From contig CAMQPJ010000035.1 of assembly GCA_947003675.1 (NCBI GenBank), positions 1 through 9,068 of the forward strand: a stretch of 9,068 nucleotides of DNA, in the 5' to 3' direction. Each line of letters opens with the position of its first letter. The stretch's first letter is position 1. Position numbers and translations under genes: made by a program. This DNA comes from an uncultured Collinsella sp. GTDB taxonomy: Bacteria > Actinomycetota > Coriobacteriia > Coriobacteriales > Coriobacteriaceae. The notes under the pieces were generated by a model. It was not told the origin of the DNA. It searched no databases and saw only the letters and a list, made by a program, of their open reading frames with translations. Shown piece by piece: positions 1 to 6,451 of the stretch.

Positions 1-44
1 CTGGGCTGATGTGAGGGCACGTGGCCGTTGCGGGCCCTGATCCC

Positions 45-148
45 GGCGGCGGCCTCGGCGCTTTGCGCCTGCCGCCTTGGGGGACTGTGGGGCGCGGCCG
101 GCAGCTGCGGCGCTGTCGCGCCTGCTGCCTGCGGGGACTTTGGGGTTG
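45..148. repeat. GC-rich hairpin and degenerate 52-bp tandem repeat
   Basis: This GC-rich stretch starts with a nested hairpin: GGCGGC (45-50) pairs with GCCGCC (71-76), and inside it GGCGC (57-61) pairs with GCGCC (65-69) around a TTT loop. The segment from 56 (CGGCGCTTTGCGCCTGCC...) recurs in degenerate form at 108 (CGGCGCTGTCGCGCCTGC...), about 37 bases each with one indel, giving a tandem duplication with a period near 52. No U-tract follows the hairpin, so it is not a classic intrinsic terminator. A short open stretch ending in a TGA at 38-40 could be the tail of an upstream gene, but too little is visible to name it. Confidence 0.4.
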
Positions 149-161
149 GTGCGAATCGAGG

Positions 162-333
162 TCTAATACTTTTCCGAGAAGTGAACGACCTTATTTGGAC
201 CCCCGAAGCATTGGCATATTTTGACCGCCATTTCCTGCGGTTTTGTTGCGCGAATCCTGCGGTTTTGCGGTCTAAAGGTGTGGATGCTCCGGGGCTTCGA
301 TTTTACTCGTTCACTTCTCGGGAAAGTATTAGA
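162..333. repeat. Large imperfect palindrome (MITE-like or long hairpin)
   Basis: Positions 162-188 pair with 307-333 over 27 consecutive bases with a single T-G wobble. The symmetry continues inward without any gap about the same centre (base i matches 495-i): 201-205 with 290-294, 207-211 with 284-288, 219-221 with 274-276 and 223-228 with 267-272 all pair. The inner loop (about 231-264) holds a direct repeat of TCCTGCGGTTTTG (233-245 and 255-267). The region has no supported gene. It could be a non-autonomous mobile element, a transcribed long hairpin, or a transcription barrier upstream of the alkyltransferase gene. No target-site duplication was obvious. Confidence 0.7.
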
Positions 334-485
334 GCTCAGCTGATAGAGGTACCGCTCTGGCGTCGATGCCCCGCGTCTTCTTCGCTTGATTGGGGAAAAC
401 AGCCTCGCTTAAACAATTACGAGCCCGCCCAGACGTATCTGCGGGGTTGTCTGCACAGTTCGCGGTATTATGTTTGCGGAGTTTT

Positions 486-502
486 GAAAGGAGCCGCAGG
501 TG
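486..502 (+). promoter_or_regulatory. RBS and GTG start of the alkyltransferase gene
   Basis: GAAAGGAG (486-493) lies 6 bases before GTG at 500. This Shine-Dalgarno match decides the non-ATG start, which places the N-terminal SPLG motif at the family's usual distance from the start. Confidence 0.75.
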
Positions 503-1078
503 GTCACGACGACGTTTGCTTCGCCTTTGGGCGAAATCTTGCTTGCCGCTGATGGCCGCGGTCTGACGGGGCTTTGGTTTGAGGGACAGGAGCACTTTGG
601 CTCTACGCTGCTCAAAGAAGATGCGGAGCACGTTGAAGGTGCCGATGCGGTTTCTGGCGCCGGCGGTATGTCTTCGGTGGATCCGGCAAATGGTGCGGCT
701 TCTTCGGCGCTTGAGCGTTCTTGGGCTTGGCTGAATGCTTATTTTGCGGGGCAGGAGCCTCGGTTTACGCCGCCGTTGCATATGATTGGCACGGCGTTTC
801 AGCGTGAGGTTTGGTTTGAGCTGCTTTCTATCCCGCGTGGCGAGGTCGCTACGTACGGTGAGATAGCCCAGCGAGTTGCGGCTCGACATCGTGTGCCGGG
901 AAACGAGGCTCCCGTTGTGTCCCCGCGTGCCGTGGGGGCTGCGGTTGCACGCAATCCCATTTCGATTATCGTGCCGTGCCATCGCGTGGTTGCCGCCGAT
1001 GGTTCGCTCAACGGATATGCCGGCGGGCTTGACCGCAAGGAGTGGCTGCTTCGGCTCGAGGGCGCGTACGAGGAATAA
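500..1078 (+). CDS. ogt: Methylated-DNA--[protein]-cysteine S-methyltransferase
   Basis: A 192-residue suicide DNA-repair protein that moves an alkyl group from O6-alkylguanine (and usually O4-alkylthymine) in DNA onto its own cysteine; it acts on the nucleoid. The family signature is clear: IIVPCHRVV places the acceptor Cys at residue 160 in PCHR (159-162). Arg143 (SPRAVGAAV) fits the arginine finger of the DNA-binding helix, Asn152 is the hinge asparagine of the NP motif, and TYGEIA (118-123) precedes the helix-turn-helix. The N-terminal domain starts with SPLGEILLAA (8-17). A low-complexity Ala/Ser/Gly segment at about 45-70 and a short insert before the recognition helix make it slightly longer than usual. 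It stands alone, with palindromic DNA on both sides. Family assignment is secure; the choice between ogt and ada-type naming is not, but there is no AraC domain. Confidence 0.95.
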   Translation: MVTTTFASPLGEILLAADGRGLTGLWFEGQEHFGSTLLKEDAEHVEGADAVSGAGGMSSVDPANGAASSALERSWAWLNAYFAGQEPRFTPPLHMIGTAFQREVWFELLSIPRGEVATYGEIAQRVAARHRVPGNEAPVVSPRAVGAAVARNPISIIVPCHRVVAADGSLNGYAGGLDRKEWLLRLEGAYEE

Positions 1079-1117
1079 CGTTCGAGCACTTTGCATAGCC
1101 AAGACGCCGTGAAAGAA

Positions 1118-1195
1118 CGGGATGCGCTTTCCGAATGGCGTCCCAAACGGAAACCGTGTCCCGGAATACAGCCTTAGAGTGGGATGCCGTTTCCG
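1118..1195. repeat. Three alternating copies of a GGGAYGC/GTTTCCG motif
   Basis: CGGGATGCGCTTTCCG (1118-1133) is followed by an inverted relative CGGAAACCGTGTCCCG (1148-1163; 13 of 16 bases match its reverse complement) and by a third copy in the first orientation, TGGGATGCCGTTTCCG (1180-1195). Alternative hairpins can form, for example GGGATGC (1119-1125) with GCGTCCC (1138-1144) using one G-T pair. The array lies just after ogt and before the ClC remnant that converges on it, so it may end transcription from both sides, but no U-tract is present. A palindromic repeat family is equally possible. Confidence 0.5.
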
Positions 1196-1222
1196 GTTGA
1201 GACCACTTGCTTGGACATCTTT

Positions 1223-1438
1223 CTACGCCCGCTTCTGCAGGGCATAGATCGACTTATCCATGTTGAACAGGTAAGCCGCGACGCAGACGATGAAGAATGC
1301 CGGCAGATTACCGAAACCGAAGACTTCGCAGCCAATCAGGATGGGTGCGAGCAGCGTATTGGTGGCGCTGCCAAAGACGGCTGCGTAGCCCAGCGCGGCG
1401 CAAAGCGCGATGGACATGCCGAGTTGAGCCTCGTTATG
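1223..1438 (-). pseudogene. C-terminal remnant of a ClC chloride channel
   Basis: This minus-strand stretch encodes about 72 residues ending at TAG (1223-1225). It matches the end of ClC-type chloride channel/antiporter proteins: a helix with GYAAVFGSATNT, then ILIGCEVFGF, a hydrophobic AFFIVCVAAYLF segment, and the typical YALQK tail. In intact members of roughly 400 or more residues this is only the last part of the channel; the selectivity-filter and gating regions are missing here. No start codon with a ribosome site precedes it. The codons continue open upstream to a stop at 1472-1474, but that part overlaps the Abi-like gene in another frame and does not look like ClC. It is therefore a relic left by a deletion. 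Family assignment is by motif recognition, not alignment. Confidence 0.7.
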
Positions 1439-1785
1439 GCGACATCTGGGTAACAGAAAGGCCCGCGTTCCTCAGAGGCAAGATAGGCAATTCTGCTTTT
1501 GAGGTAGATCTCAATTCTGCCGACCGCATCAAACATTAACTGCCGGAGGGCTCGGTCAAATTCATACGTGTAGATGATGGTTTCGAATGTTGTGCCTTCG
1601 CGAAAGATGGTAATCCCGGACTTGCATTTGGTTTTGTAGGGAAAACAGTAGGCCGACAGTCTGTAGTGGCCGACTTCGACCAAAGCTCGCTCGAGTTCGC
1701 TTTGATCAGAGCACTTAAGACCCCTGTATTCTGTCAATAGTGCTATTTGTTCGTTGATGGATATCCGCGACTTCCGGTATTTCAT
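1336..1785 (-). pseudogene. Truncated Abi_2 (AbiD/AbiF-like) protein
   Basis: The 149-residue frame begins like Abi_2 family proteins, which are linked to phage abortive infection: KSRISINEQIALL (5-17), VGHYRLSAYCFPY (37-49), FREGTTFETIIYTYEFDRALRQLMFDAVGRIE (about 60-91) and the IAYLASEERGPFCY segment (98-111). These motifs are normal, but whole members are usually about twice as long. Homology ends near residue 115; the last 35 or so residues read through a ClC channel remnant in a shifted frame and are junk. The ATG (1783-1785) has an AAGAGG ribosome site (1791-1796) six bases before it, so the 5' end is intact. It is most likely a dead gene made by a deletion joining it to the ClC tail; a functional short product cannot be excluded. 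Confidence 0.7.
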
Positions 1786-1787
1786 TT

Positions 1788-1843
1788 AAGCCTCTTGATA
1801 GAAAAAGAGCTGGAGTTGCGCATCGTTGAGAGGCTTTCCAGCT
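1788..1843 (-). promoter_or_regulatory. Interleaved stems covering the Abi-like gene's RBS
   Basis: Read in the minus-strand transcript, AGCTGGA (1843-1837) can pair with TCCAGCT (1814-1808), and AAGCCTCT (1836-1829) can pair with AGAGGCTT (1795-1788). The order is A-B-A'-B', so the stems are alternative or pseudoknotted. The B' strand contains most of the Shine-Dalgarno sequence AAGAGG directly before the ATG at 1785. The pairing is exact in both stems (7 and 8 bp). Any control of translation is inference. Confidence 0.4.
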
Positions 1844-1856
1844 TTAGCAAAACAAA

Positions 1857-1883
1857 CTTATATGATGCGACGGGCCGCGTCAA
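1857..1883 (-). promoter_or_regulatory. Possible promoter of the Abi-like gene
   Basis: On the minus strand TTGACG (1883-1878) precedes TATAAG (1862-1857) with a 15-bp spacer. Both boxes resemble sigma-70 hexamers, but the spacer is short. It would give a leader of about 65 bases that contains the interleaved stems. Confidence 0.3.
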
Positions 1884-1923
1884 GATAATTACCGGACGGC
1901 CTAGGAGGCGGCTGGTTGGCTGG

Positions 1924-1959
1924 CTTAAAACCTAGCGCGTGAGATGACGCTCCACGCTA
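1924..1959 (-). terminator. Possible terminator of the GyrI-like gene
   Basis: In the minus-strand transcript TAGCGTG (1959-1953), which includes the stop codon, can pair with CACGCGCTA (1941-1933) with a two-base bulge, followed by GGTTTTAA. The stem is short and the T-run has only four bases, so this is tentative. Confidence 0.3.
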
Positions 1960-2595
1960 TTCAGCGCGCTTGATAGGATGACGAACCACAGTCTTAAGTT
2001 TCTCCGGTGCACATTTGCGTGGATCGGAGAGATAGATTTCGTGATGGAAACGGGTGTCTGAGAAGTCGGGGACATAGCCCTGCTCGGTCGTGTATTCATT
2101 CATAGCGCCTACGGTCGCCGGTTCGTTGTCGTAGGGCCCGGTGTGCATGCATTGAACGCAGAGGCCCTCGTCAACTTTAAGCAGCTCGACGGCAGAAAAG
2201 TCAAGTTTCTTTTTGGTCGTGGCTTCCGCGACTGCCCAGTCAAAGTCATCTCGGGTGACGAAATCGGGCAGGCGAATGCACGAGATAAAGTTGAAATCGT
2301 CCTTGCGTACATAATCGATGTCGCCGCTCGGGGAGTCTTGCCACCAGAAACCCTCGAGCGGCGGTACCACAAAGTCGAAATAGCCCTTGATACTCCTTGA
2401 GCCTTTCTTCGACATCTTGACGGTATAGGCGATGCCGTAAAGCAGCGGCAGGGCGTTTTGATACTCGCCACCTTCGGTATTTGGGTCGCCCTTTCCGCGA
2501 ACGGCAACGTAGCTCATAGGCGGGACAGTTACGATGCTCGGCTTGCTTGCAGGTTTGTAGAGCTCCTTGCATTCCTTCTTAAAGTCGAACGCCAT
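1957..2595 (-). CDS. GyrI-like small-molecule-binding domain protein
   Basis: A 212-residue soluble protein with no signal peptide or membrane segment. It resembles the stand-alone GyrI-like family (SbmC/Rob-C-terminal fold): FDFKKECKELYKP at the N-terminus (3-15), VAVRGKGDPN (30-39), ALPLLYGIAYTVKM (48-61), PPLEGFWW (78-85), a DFDWAVAEATTKKK helix (117-130), MHTGPYDNEP (150-159) and FHHEIYLSDPRK (183-194). Length is typical for this subfamily, which lacks the AraC or MerR DNA-binding domain of other GyrI-like proteins. Known family roles include binding small molecules, inhibiting DNA gyrase (E. coli SbmC, itself SOS-induced) and hydrolysing cyclopropane-bearing DNA alkylators. Which of these applies is not visible. 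The start ATG (2593-2595) follows an AGAAAGGCGG-like ribosome site on the minus strand. A LexA-type palindrome lies about 57 bases upstream of the ATG. Confidence 0.85.
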   Translation of the reverse strand: MAFDFKKECKELYKPASKPSIVTVPPMSYVAVRGKGDPNTEGGEYQNALPLLYGIAYTVKMSKKGSRSIKGYFDFVVPPLEGFWWQDSPSGDIDYVRKDDFNFISCIRLPDFVTRDDFDWAVAEATTKKKLDFSAVELLKVDEGLCVQCMHTGPYDNEPATVGAMNEYTTEQGYVPDFSDTRFHHEIYLSDPRKCAPEKLKTVVRHPIKRAE

Positions 2596-2636
2596 GTTGG
2601 CCGCCTTTCTGCGTATTGGCCTGCTTAGATAACGGA

Positions 2637-2647
2637 ATCATATCATA
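2637..2647 (-). promoter_or_regulatory. Likely -10 region of the GyrI-like gene
   Basis: Two overlapping TATGAT boxes occur on the minus strand (2647-2642 and 2642-2637). With the usual spacing the -35 region falls within or just beyond the SOS palindrome at 2652-2665 and matches the consensus poorly. The predicted transcript start lies roughly 35 bases before the ATG. Confidence 0.45.
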
Positions 2648-2651
2648 GAAA

Positions 2652-2665
2652 CGAACAGCTGTTCG
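2652..2665. promoter_or_regulatory. Palindromic SOS (LexA) box
   Basis: CGAACAGCTGTTCG is a perfect 14-bp palindrome. With its flanks it reads ACGAAC-N4-GTTCGA, matching the Gram-positive and actinobacterial LexA box (TCGAAC-N4-GTTCGA) at all but one fixed base. It overlaps the -35/spacer region of the minus-strand promoter for the GyrI-like gene, the position expected for repression by LexA. A TTGACA (2676-2681) points the other way but has no good -10. Confidence 0.65.
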
Positions 2666-2810
2666 AATGATTTTGTTGACAGATAGAGATGCGTGCGTTG
2701 TGTTTGGCGGTCGGCCTGACCCCGTCGATGATTTTTCTGCCTCCCCGGCGCCTCATCTATGGCTGTCGTTTCCCCATATAAAACCTGCCAAAATGAACCT
2801 GTCCCTTTTT

Positions 2811-2850
2811 GGTCGGCGTGAAATGGGTAATACTAAAGAGTTATCCGACC
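2811..2850. promoter_or_regulatory. Inverted repeat upstream of the ABC transporter operon
   Basis: GGTCGG (2811-2816) and CCGACC (2845-2850) form an exact inverted repeat around an AT-richer segment that includes TAATAC (2828-2833), a possible -10 box. No matching -35 was found. It could be an operator or a leader hairpin for the transporter genes starting at 2867; evidence is limited to the symmetry and position. Confidence 0.3.
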
Positions 2851-2866
2851 AGATGGGAACCGATCG

Positions 2867-3568
2867 ATGGCCTATATCGAATTCAAAGACGTCATCAAAG
2901 CATACGGCGAGGGCGATGCCCGCATCCATGCGCTCGACGGCGCGAGCTTTACCGTTGAGCGCGGTGAGCTCGCCATTATCCTGGGCGCTTCGGGCGCCGG
3001 CAAGACTACGGCGCTCAACATCCTAGGCGGCATGGATACGGTAACCTCCGGCTCCGTGACAGTGGACGGGCGCGACGTGAGCTCTGCCAACGAGGCGCAG
3101 CTTGTGGAGTACCGCCGCGCCGACGTCGGCTTTGTCTTTCAGTTCTACAATCTGGTTCCCAACCTGACGGCGCTCGAAAACGTTGAGCTTGCAGCTCAGA
3201 TCTGCCCCGATTCGCTCGATGCCGAACAGACGCTTCGCCAGGTTGGCCTGGGCGAGCGCCTCGCCAACTTCCCCGCGCAGCTTTCGGGCGGCGAGCAGCA
3301 GCGCGTGTCCATTGCCCGCGCACTGGCCAAGAACCCCAAGCTTCTTTTATGCGACGAGCCCACGGGCGCGCTCGACTATAAAACCGGCAAGCAGATCTTG
3401 CAGCTGCTGCAGGATACCTGCCGCAAGCAGGGCATTACGGTCATCATCATCACGCACAACTCCGCGCTCGCGCCCATGGCCGATCGCCTGATCCGCTTTA
3501 AGAGCGGCCGCGTGGAGAGCGAGACGGTCCAGCAAAATCCCGTGCCGATCGAGACGATCGAGTGGTAG
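2867..3568 (+). CDS. ABC transporter ATP-binding protein, MacB/LolD type
   Basis: A 233-residue cytoplasmic ATPase that powers the membrane permease encoded next to it. All nucleotide-binding motifs are present: Walker [10 protein letters not shown] (40-48), Q-loop Gln92, signature LSGGEQ (139-144), Walker B LLLCDEP (159-165) with catalytic Glu164, D-loop GALD (167-170) and H-loop His197. The motifs [25 protein letters not shown] and [13 protein letters not shown] are typical of the MacB/LolD/FtsE-like class that pairs with FtsX-domain permeases. The ATG at 2867 has only a weak purine-rich site before it, but [14 protein letters not shown] is the usual start of this family. The gene runs into the permease gene with almost no gap, so the two form an operon and one complex, presumably two ATPases per permease. 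Confidence 0.95.
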   Translation: MAYIEFKDVIKAYGEGDARIHALDGASFTVERGELAIILGASGAGKTTALNILGGMDTVTSGSVTVDGRDVSSANEAQLVEYRRADVGFVFQFYNLVPNLTALENVELAAQICPDSLDAEQTLRQVGLGERLANFPAQLSGGEQQRVSIARALAKNPKLLLCDEPTGALDYKTGKQILQLLQDTCRKQGITVIIITHNSALAPMADRLIRFKSGRVESETVQQNPVPIETIEW

Positions 3569-3573
3569 CGCCC

Positions 3574-6339
3574 ATGGACCAGGACCGCCAAAACAGCCAA
3601 AACCACGATACGGAGCACGCGGGTCGCGACCGGGAGTTCGCGACCTACCGCACGGCCCAAAGCTCAAACGATATGGTGCCGACGGTGTTTCGCCGTGGCA
3701 TCTACCGCACAATCCGCGGCAGCCTCAAACGCTTCTTGTCTATCGTGGTCATCACCGCGCTCGGCGTGAGCGTGATGTGTGGCCTCAAGGCGGGTTGTGA
3801 GGATCTGTGCGATTCGGTCGATGCCTACTTTGACCAGCAGAATGTCTATGACATTAACGTGCAGTCGACCTATGGCCTTACGCGCGACGATCTTGCGGCT
3901 ATCCAAGAGGTCGACGGCGTCGAGACGGCCGAGGGTATCTACACCGAGACCGCCTACACCGCCGTGGGCACAGCGCGCGAGCGCGTGGTCGTGCAAAGTC
4001 TCTCCAAGGAGAACATCGATCAGCCGGTGCTCGTGAACGGCGATTTGCCCGAGAGTGCCGATGAGGTCGCGGTGACTTCGAAGTTCCTGAAGGCTTCGGG
4101 CAAAAAGCTCGGCGATACGGTGAGTTTTGCCGCCAATGACGCGAGCTCGTCGAACCAAAGCGCCAAGGATCAGTTTGCCGCGGGCGATTACACCATCACG
4201 GCCGAGGTCCTCGATCCCACTGATGTGAGCTCCGACTCGACAGTCAACGCCTTTCGCGCTGCTTCGGCTGCGGACTATAAGTTCTATGTGAGCGAGGATG
4301 CCGCGACATCTTCTTCCTATTCCGCAGTCCACGTGATCGTCGAGGGAGCCAAGAGCCTCAACTCCTATTCGGATGCCTACACGGCAAAGATCAATGAGGT
4401 CAAGGGCAATATCGAGAAGATCCGCGAGGAGCGTGAGAAGGCGCGCGCTCAGGAGTTGACGGTCGACACGCCGGCAAGCTTGGATGCGGCCGAGCGCCAG
4501 GCGAATATGCTCTTTGGGATTGAACAGGGCAACATCGATCGTATGGCCGAGGGCAGTGAGGAGCGCGTCCAGGCTCAGGCCGAGTTGGACCAGCGCCGCG
4601 CCGCCGCCGACCAGCAGTTTGCCGATGCCCGCGCCGAGCTTTCCGACCTGGGCGAATGCACCTGGTACATCCAGGACCGCGGCAATATCGCAAGCTACTC
4701 GAGCGTCGAGAGCGATAGTTCCTCAATCGAGGCCATCGCCACGGTGTTCCCGTTCATCTTCTTTATCGTCGCCGTGCTCATCAGCCTTACCACCGCCACG
4801 CGTATGGTTGAGGAGGAGCGCACGCTCATCGGCCTGTATAAGGCGCTCGGCTATTCACGTGGACGCATCCTGTCCAAATACGTGGACTACTCGCTGTGGG
4901 CGTGTCTGATCGGCGGTGTGCTCGGCAACATCATCGGATTTGTGGGCCTGCCGCTGTTCCTGTTTACGGTGTTTGACGACATGTACTCACTGCCCCAGAT
5001 GCTGCTTTCGTACGACATCGTGTCGTCGCTCGTGTCGGTTGCGCTGTTTGCCGTGGGCGTGGTGGGCGCCACGATTATCGCCTGCCGCCACGAGATGGCC
5101 GAGACGCCGGCTTCGCTCATGCGCCCCAAGGCGCCGCGTGCCGGCTCGCGCATCTTGCTTGAGCGTATCGGCTTTATCTGGCACCGCATGGGCTTTTTGA
5201 ACAAGGTGGCAGCGCGTAACCTGTTCCGCTACAAAAAGCGTGCCTTTATGACCATCTTCGGTATCGCCGGCTGCACGGCGCTCGTGATCTGCGGCATGGG
5301 CATCCGCGATACGTCGGTGGCGCTTTCGCCCAAGCAGTACGGGCATATCACGCGCTACGACCTGCTGGCGGTCGCCAATCCCGACGATTTTTCACAGACG
5401 TGCGCGGCATTGGATGGGCGCAGCGCGTCCAATGATTCCAACGTGACCGTGACTTCGACGCTGCCGATTATGACCGACAACGTCACCTTTACATTTGGCG
5501 GCAAGAGCGAGACTGTGCAGCTGATCGTGGTGCCCGATGACCGCACGAGTGACTTGGGCGATTACGTGCGTCTGGAGGATGAGTCCAAAGAACCGCTGCC
5601 TTTGCGTGACGGAGACGTGTATCTGAGCAAAAGTTCACAGCTGGTGCTGGGGATTCAGCCGGGCGATACGGCTCACGTCCAGGATTCGTCGCTCAATGTT
5701 GCCAAGGTCAAAGTCAGCGACATTTCGCTTAACTATCTGGGCAACACGCTTTACATGACGCAGGGCACCTATGAGCGCACGTTCGGCCGAAGCGCGCGTC
5801 TTAACGGCATCTTTGCACTGCTCAAGGGTTCGTCGGCCGACCAGATTACGTTTAGCAAGAATCTTAAGAGTGACGGTTGGCTTACGATTTCGAGTACGGC
5901 CGAGCATTGGGAAAACTATGAGGCGAACTTTACGATTATCAATTCGGTCGTGGTGCTCGTGACCTTTATGGCGGCGTGCCTGTCGTTTGTGGTGGTGTTT
6001 ACGCTGTCCAACACGAATATCTCCGAGCGCGAGCGCGAGCTGGCGACCATTAAGGTGTTGGGCTTCCGTCGCGGCGAGGTGCACCACTACGTCAACAAGG
6101 AGACGTTGATCCTCACGGCGATTGGCGCCGCACTGGGCGTACCGCTAGGCGGCTTGCTGGCCGAGAGTTTTACGTACATCCTGCAGATGCCGTCGCTGTA
6201 TTTTGATGTTGAGGTCGAGCCGCTGAGCTACGTGCTATCCGTGTTGCTGGCCTTTGCCTTTACGTTTATCGTCAACCTTGCCACCAATCGAACGCTCAAC
6301 AAGATCGACATGGTCGGCGCCCTCAAGAGCGCCGAGTAA
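3574..6339 (+). CDS. ABC transporter permease with two FtsX domains
   Basis: A 921-residue inner-membrane protein, partner of the preceding ATPase. Membrane segments fall in two halves. The first has TM1 at about 54-76, a large outer domain, and TM2-4 at about 390-411, 442-464 and 485-508. The second has TM5 at 556-578, an outer domain, and TM6-8 at 788-811, 841-864 and 884-906. Each three-helix block is an FtsX domain with the usual cytoplasmic coupling motif (LIGLYKALGYSRGRI and LATIKVLGFRRGEV). The first outer domain includes a charged helical stretch at about 270-358 (KINEVKGNIEKIREEREKAR and AQAELDQRRAAADQ) that looks like a coiled-coil hairpin. A GTG at 3562 overlapping the ATPase stop is an alternative start; ATG 3574 is preferred because GAGTGG (3559-3564) is placed as its ribosome site. 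The substrate is unknown; no peptide or two-component genes flank it. Confidence 0.9.
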   Translation: MDQDRQNSQNHDTEHAGRDREFATYRTAQSSNDMVPTVFRRGIYRTIRGSLKRFLSIVVITALGVSVMCGLKAGCEDLCDSVDAYFDQQNVYDINVQSTYGLTRDDLAAIQEVDGVETAEGIYTETAYTAVGTARERVVVQSLSKENIDQPVLVNGDLPESADEVAVTSKFLKASGKKLGDTVSFAANDASSSNQSAKDQFAAGDYTITAEVLDPTDVSSDSTVNAFRAASAADYKFYVSEDAATSSSYSAVHVIVEGAKSLNSYSDAYTAKINEVKGNIEKIREEREKARAQELTVDTPASLDAAERQANMLFGIEQGNIDRMAEGSEERVQAQAELDQRRAAADQQFADARAELSDLGECTWYIQDRGNIASYSSVESDSSSIEAIATVFPFIFFIVAVLISLTTATRMVEEERTLIGLYKALGYSRGRILSKYVDYSLWACLIGGVLGNIIGFVGLPLFLFTVFDDMYSLPQMLLSYDIVSSLVSVALFAVGVVGATIIACRHEMAETPASLMRPKAPRAGSRILLERIGFIWHRMGFLNKVAARNLFRYKKRAFMTIFGIAGCTALVICGMGIRDTSVALSPKQYGHITRYDLLAVANPDDFSQTCAALDGRSASNDSNVTVTSTLPIMTDNVTFTFGGKSETVQLIVVPDDRTSDLGDYVRLEDESKEPLPLRDGDVYLSKSSQLVLGIQPGDTAHVQDSSLNVAKVKVSDISLNYLGNTLYMTQGTYERTFGRSARLNGIFALLKGSSADQITFSKNLKSDGWLTISSTAEHWENYEANFTIINSVVVLVTFMAACLSFVVVFTLSNTNISERERELATIKVLGFRRGEVHHYVNKETLILTAIGAALGVPLGGLLAESFTYILQMPSLYFDVEVEPLSYVLSVLLAFAFTFIVNLATNRTLNKIDMVGALKSAE

Positions 6340-6400
6340 CCTGTCCTGGGATCCAAGTTCTAGCGAACTGCCGACACGCCCGCAGCAGCTTTTTTGCATA

Positions 6401-6437
6401 AACCGCTCCGCCAAATGCATACTTTGACGGGGCGGTT
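6401..6437 (+). other. Conserved stem-loop in repeat copy 1
   Basis: AACCGCTCCGCC (6401-6412) pairs with GACGGGGCGGTT (6426-6437) at 11 of 12 positions, including one T-G pair, around a loop with ATGCAT. Compared with copy 2, the T-G pair becomes C-G and a C-A mismatch becomes T-G, so most differences in the stem keep or improve pairing. Confidence 0.55.
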
Positions 6438-6442
6438 GCTAC

Positions 6443-6451
6443 TTGTCCACA
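6443..6451 (+). promoter_or_regulatory. DnaA-box-like 9-mer in repeat copy 1
   Basis: TTGTCCACA matches the high-GC Gram-positive DnaA box (TTGTCCACA, a variant of TTATCCACA). It is kept at the same place in copy 2. A single box in an intergenic repeat is not an origin; DnaA titration or chance are the options. Confidence 0.3.

Noticed and set aside
28..552. Open frame of 174 codons across the first 550 bases
   Set aside because: It crosses the large palindrome and the ogt ribosome site and start, has no ribosome site and no recognisable motif.
329..1102. Long minus-strand frame opposite ogt
   Set aside because: Arg-rich composition typical of an antisense shadow of a GC-rich gene; ogt on the other strand is unambiguous.
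1747..1935. 62-codon plus-strand frame opposite the Abi-like start
   Set aside because: No ribosome site or motif; it covers the structured leader of the minus-strand gene.
2676..2704. TTGACA as a promoter for the ABC operon
   Set aside because: At 17 bp spacing the -10 reads TGTGTT, a poor match, and it lies almost 200 bases before the ATPase start.
3664..4332. 222-codon minus-strand frame inside the permease gene
   Set aside because: Shadow of the permease reading frame; no motif, and the plus-strand protein is continuous.
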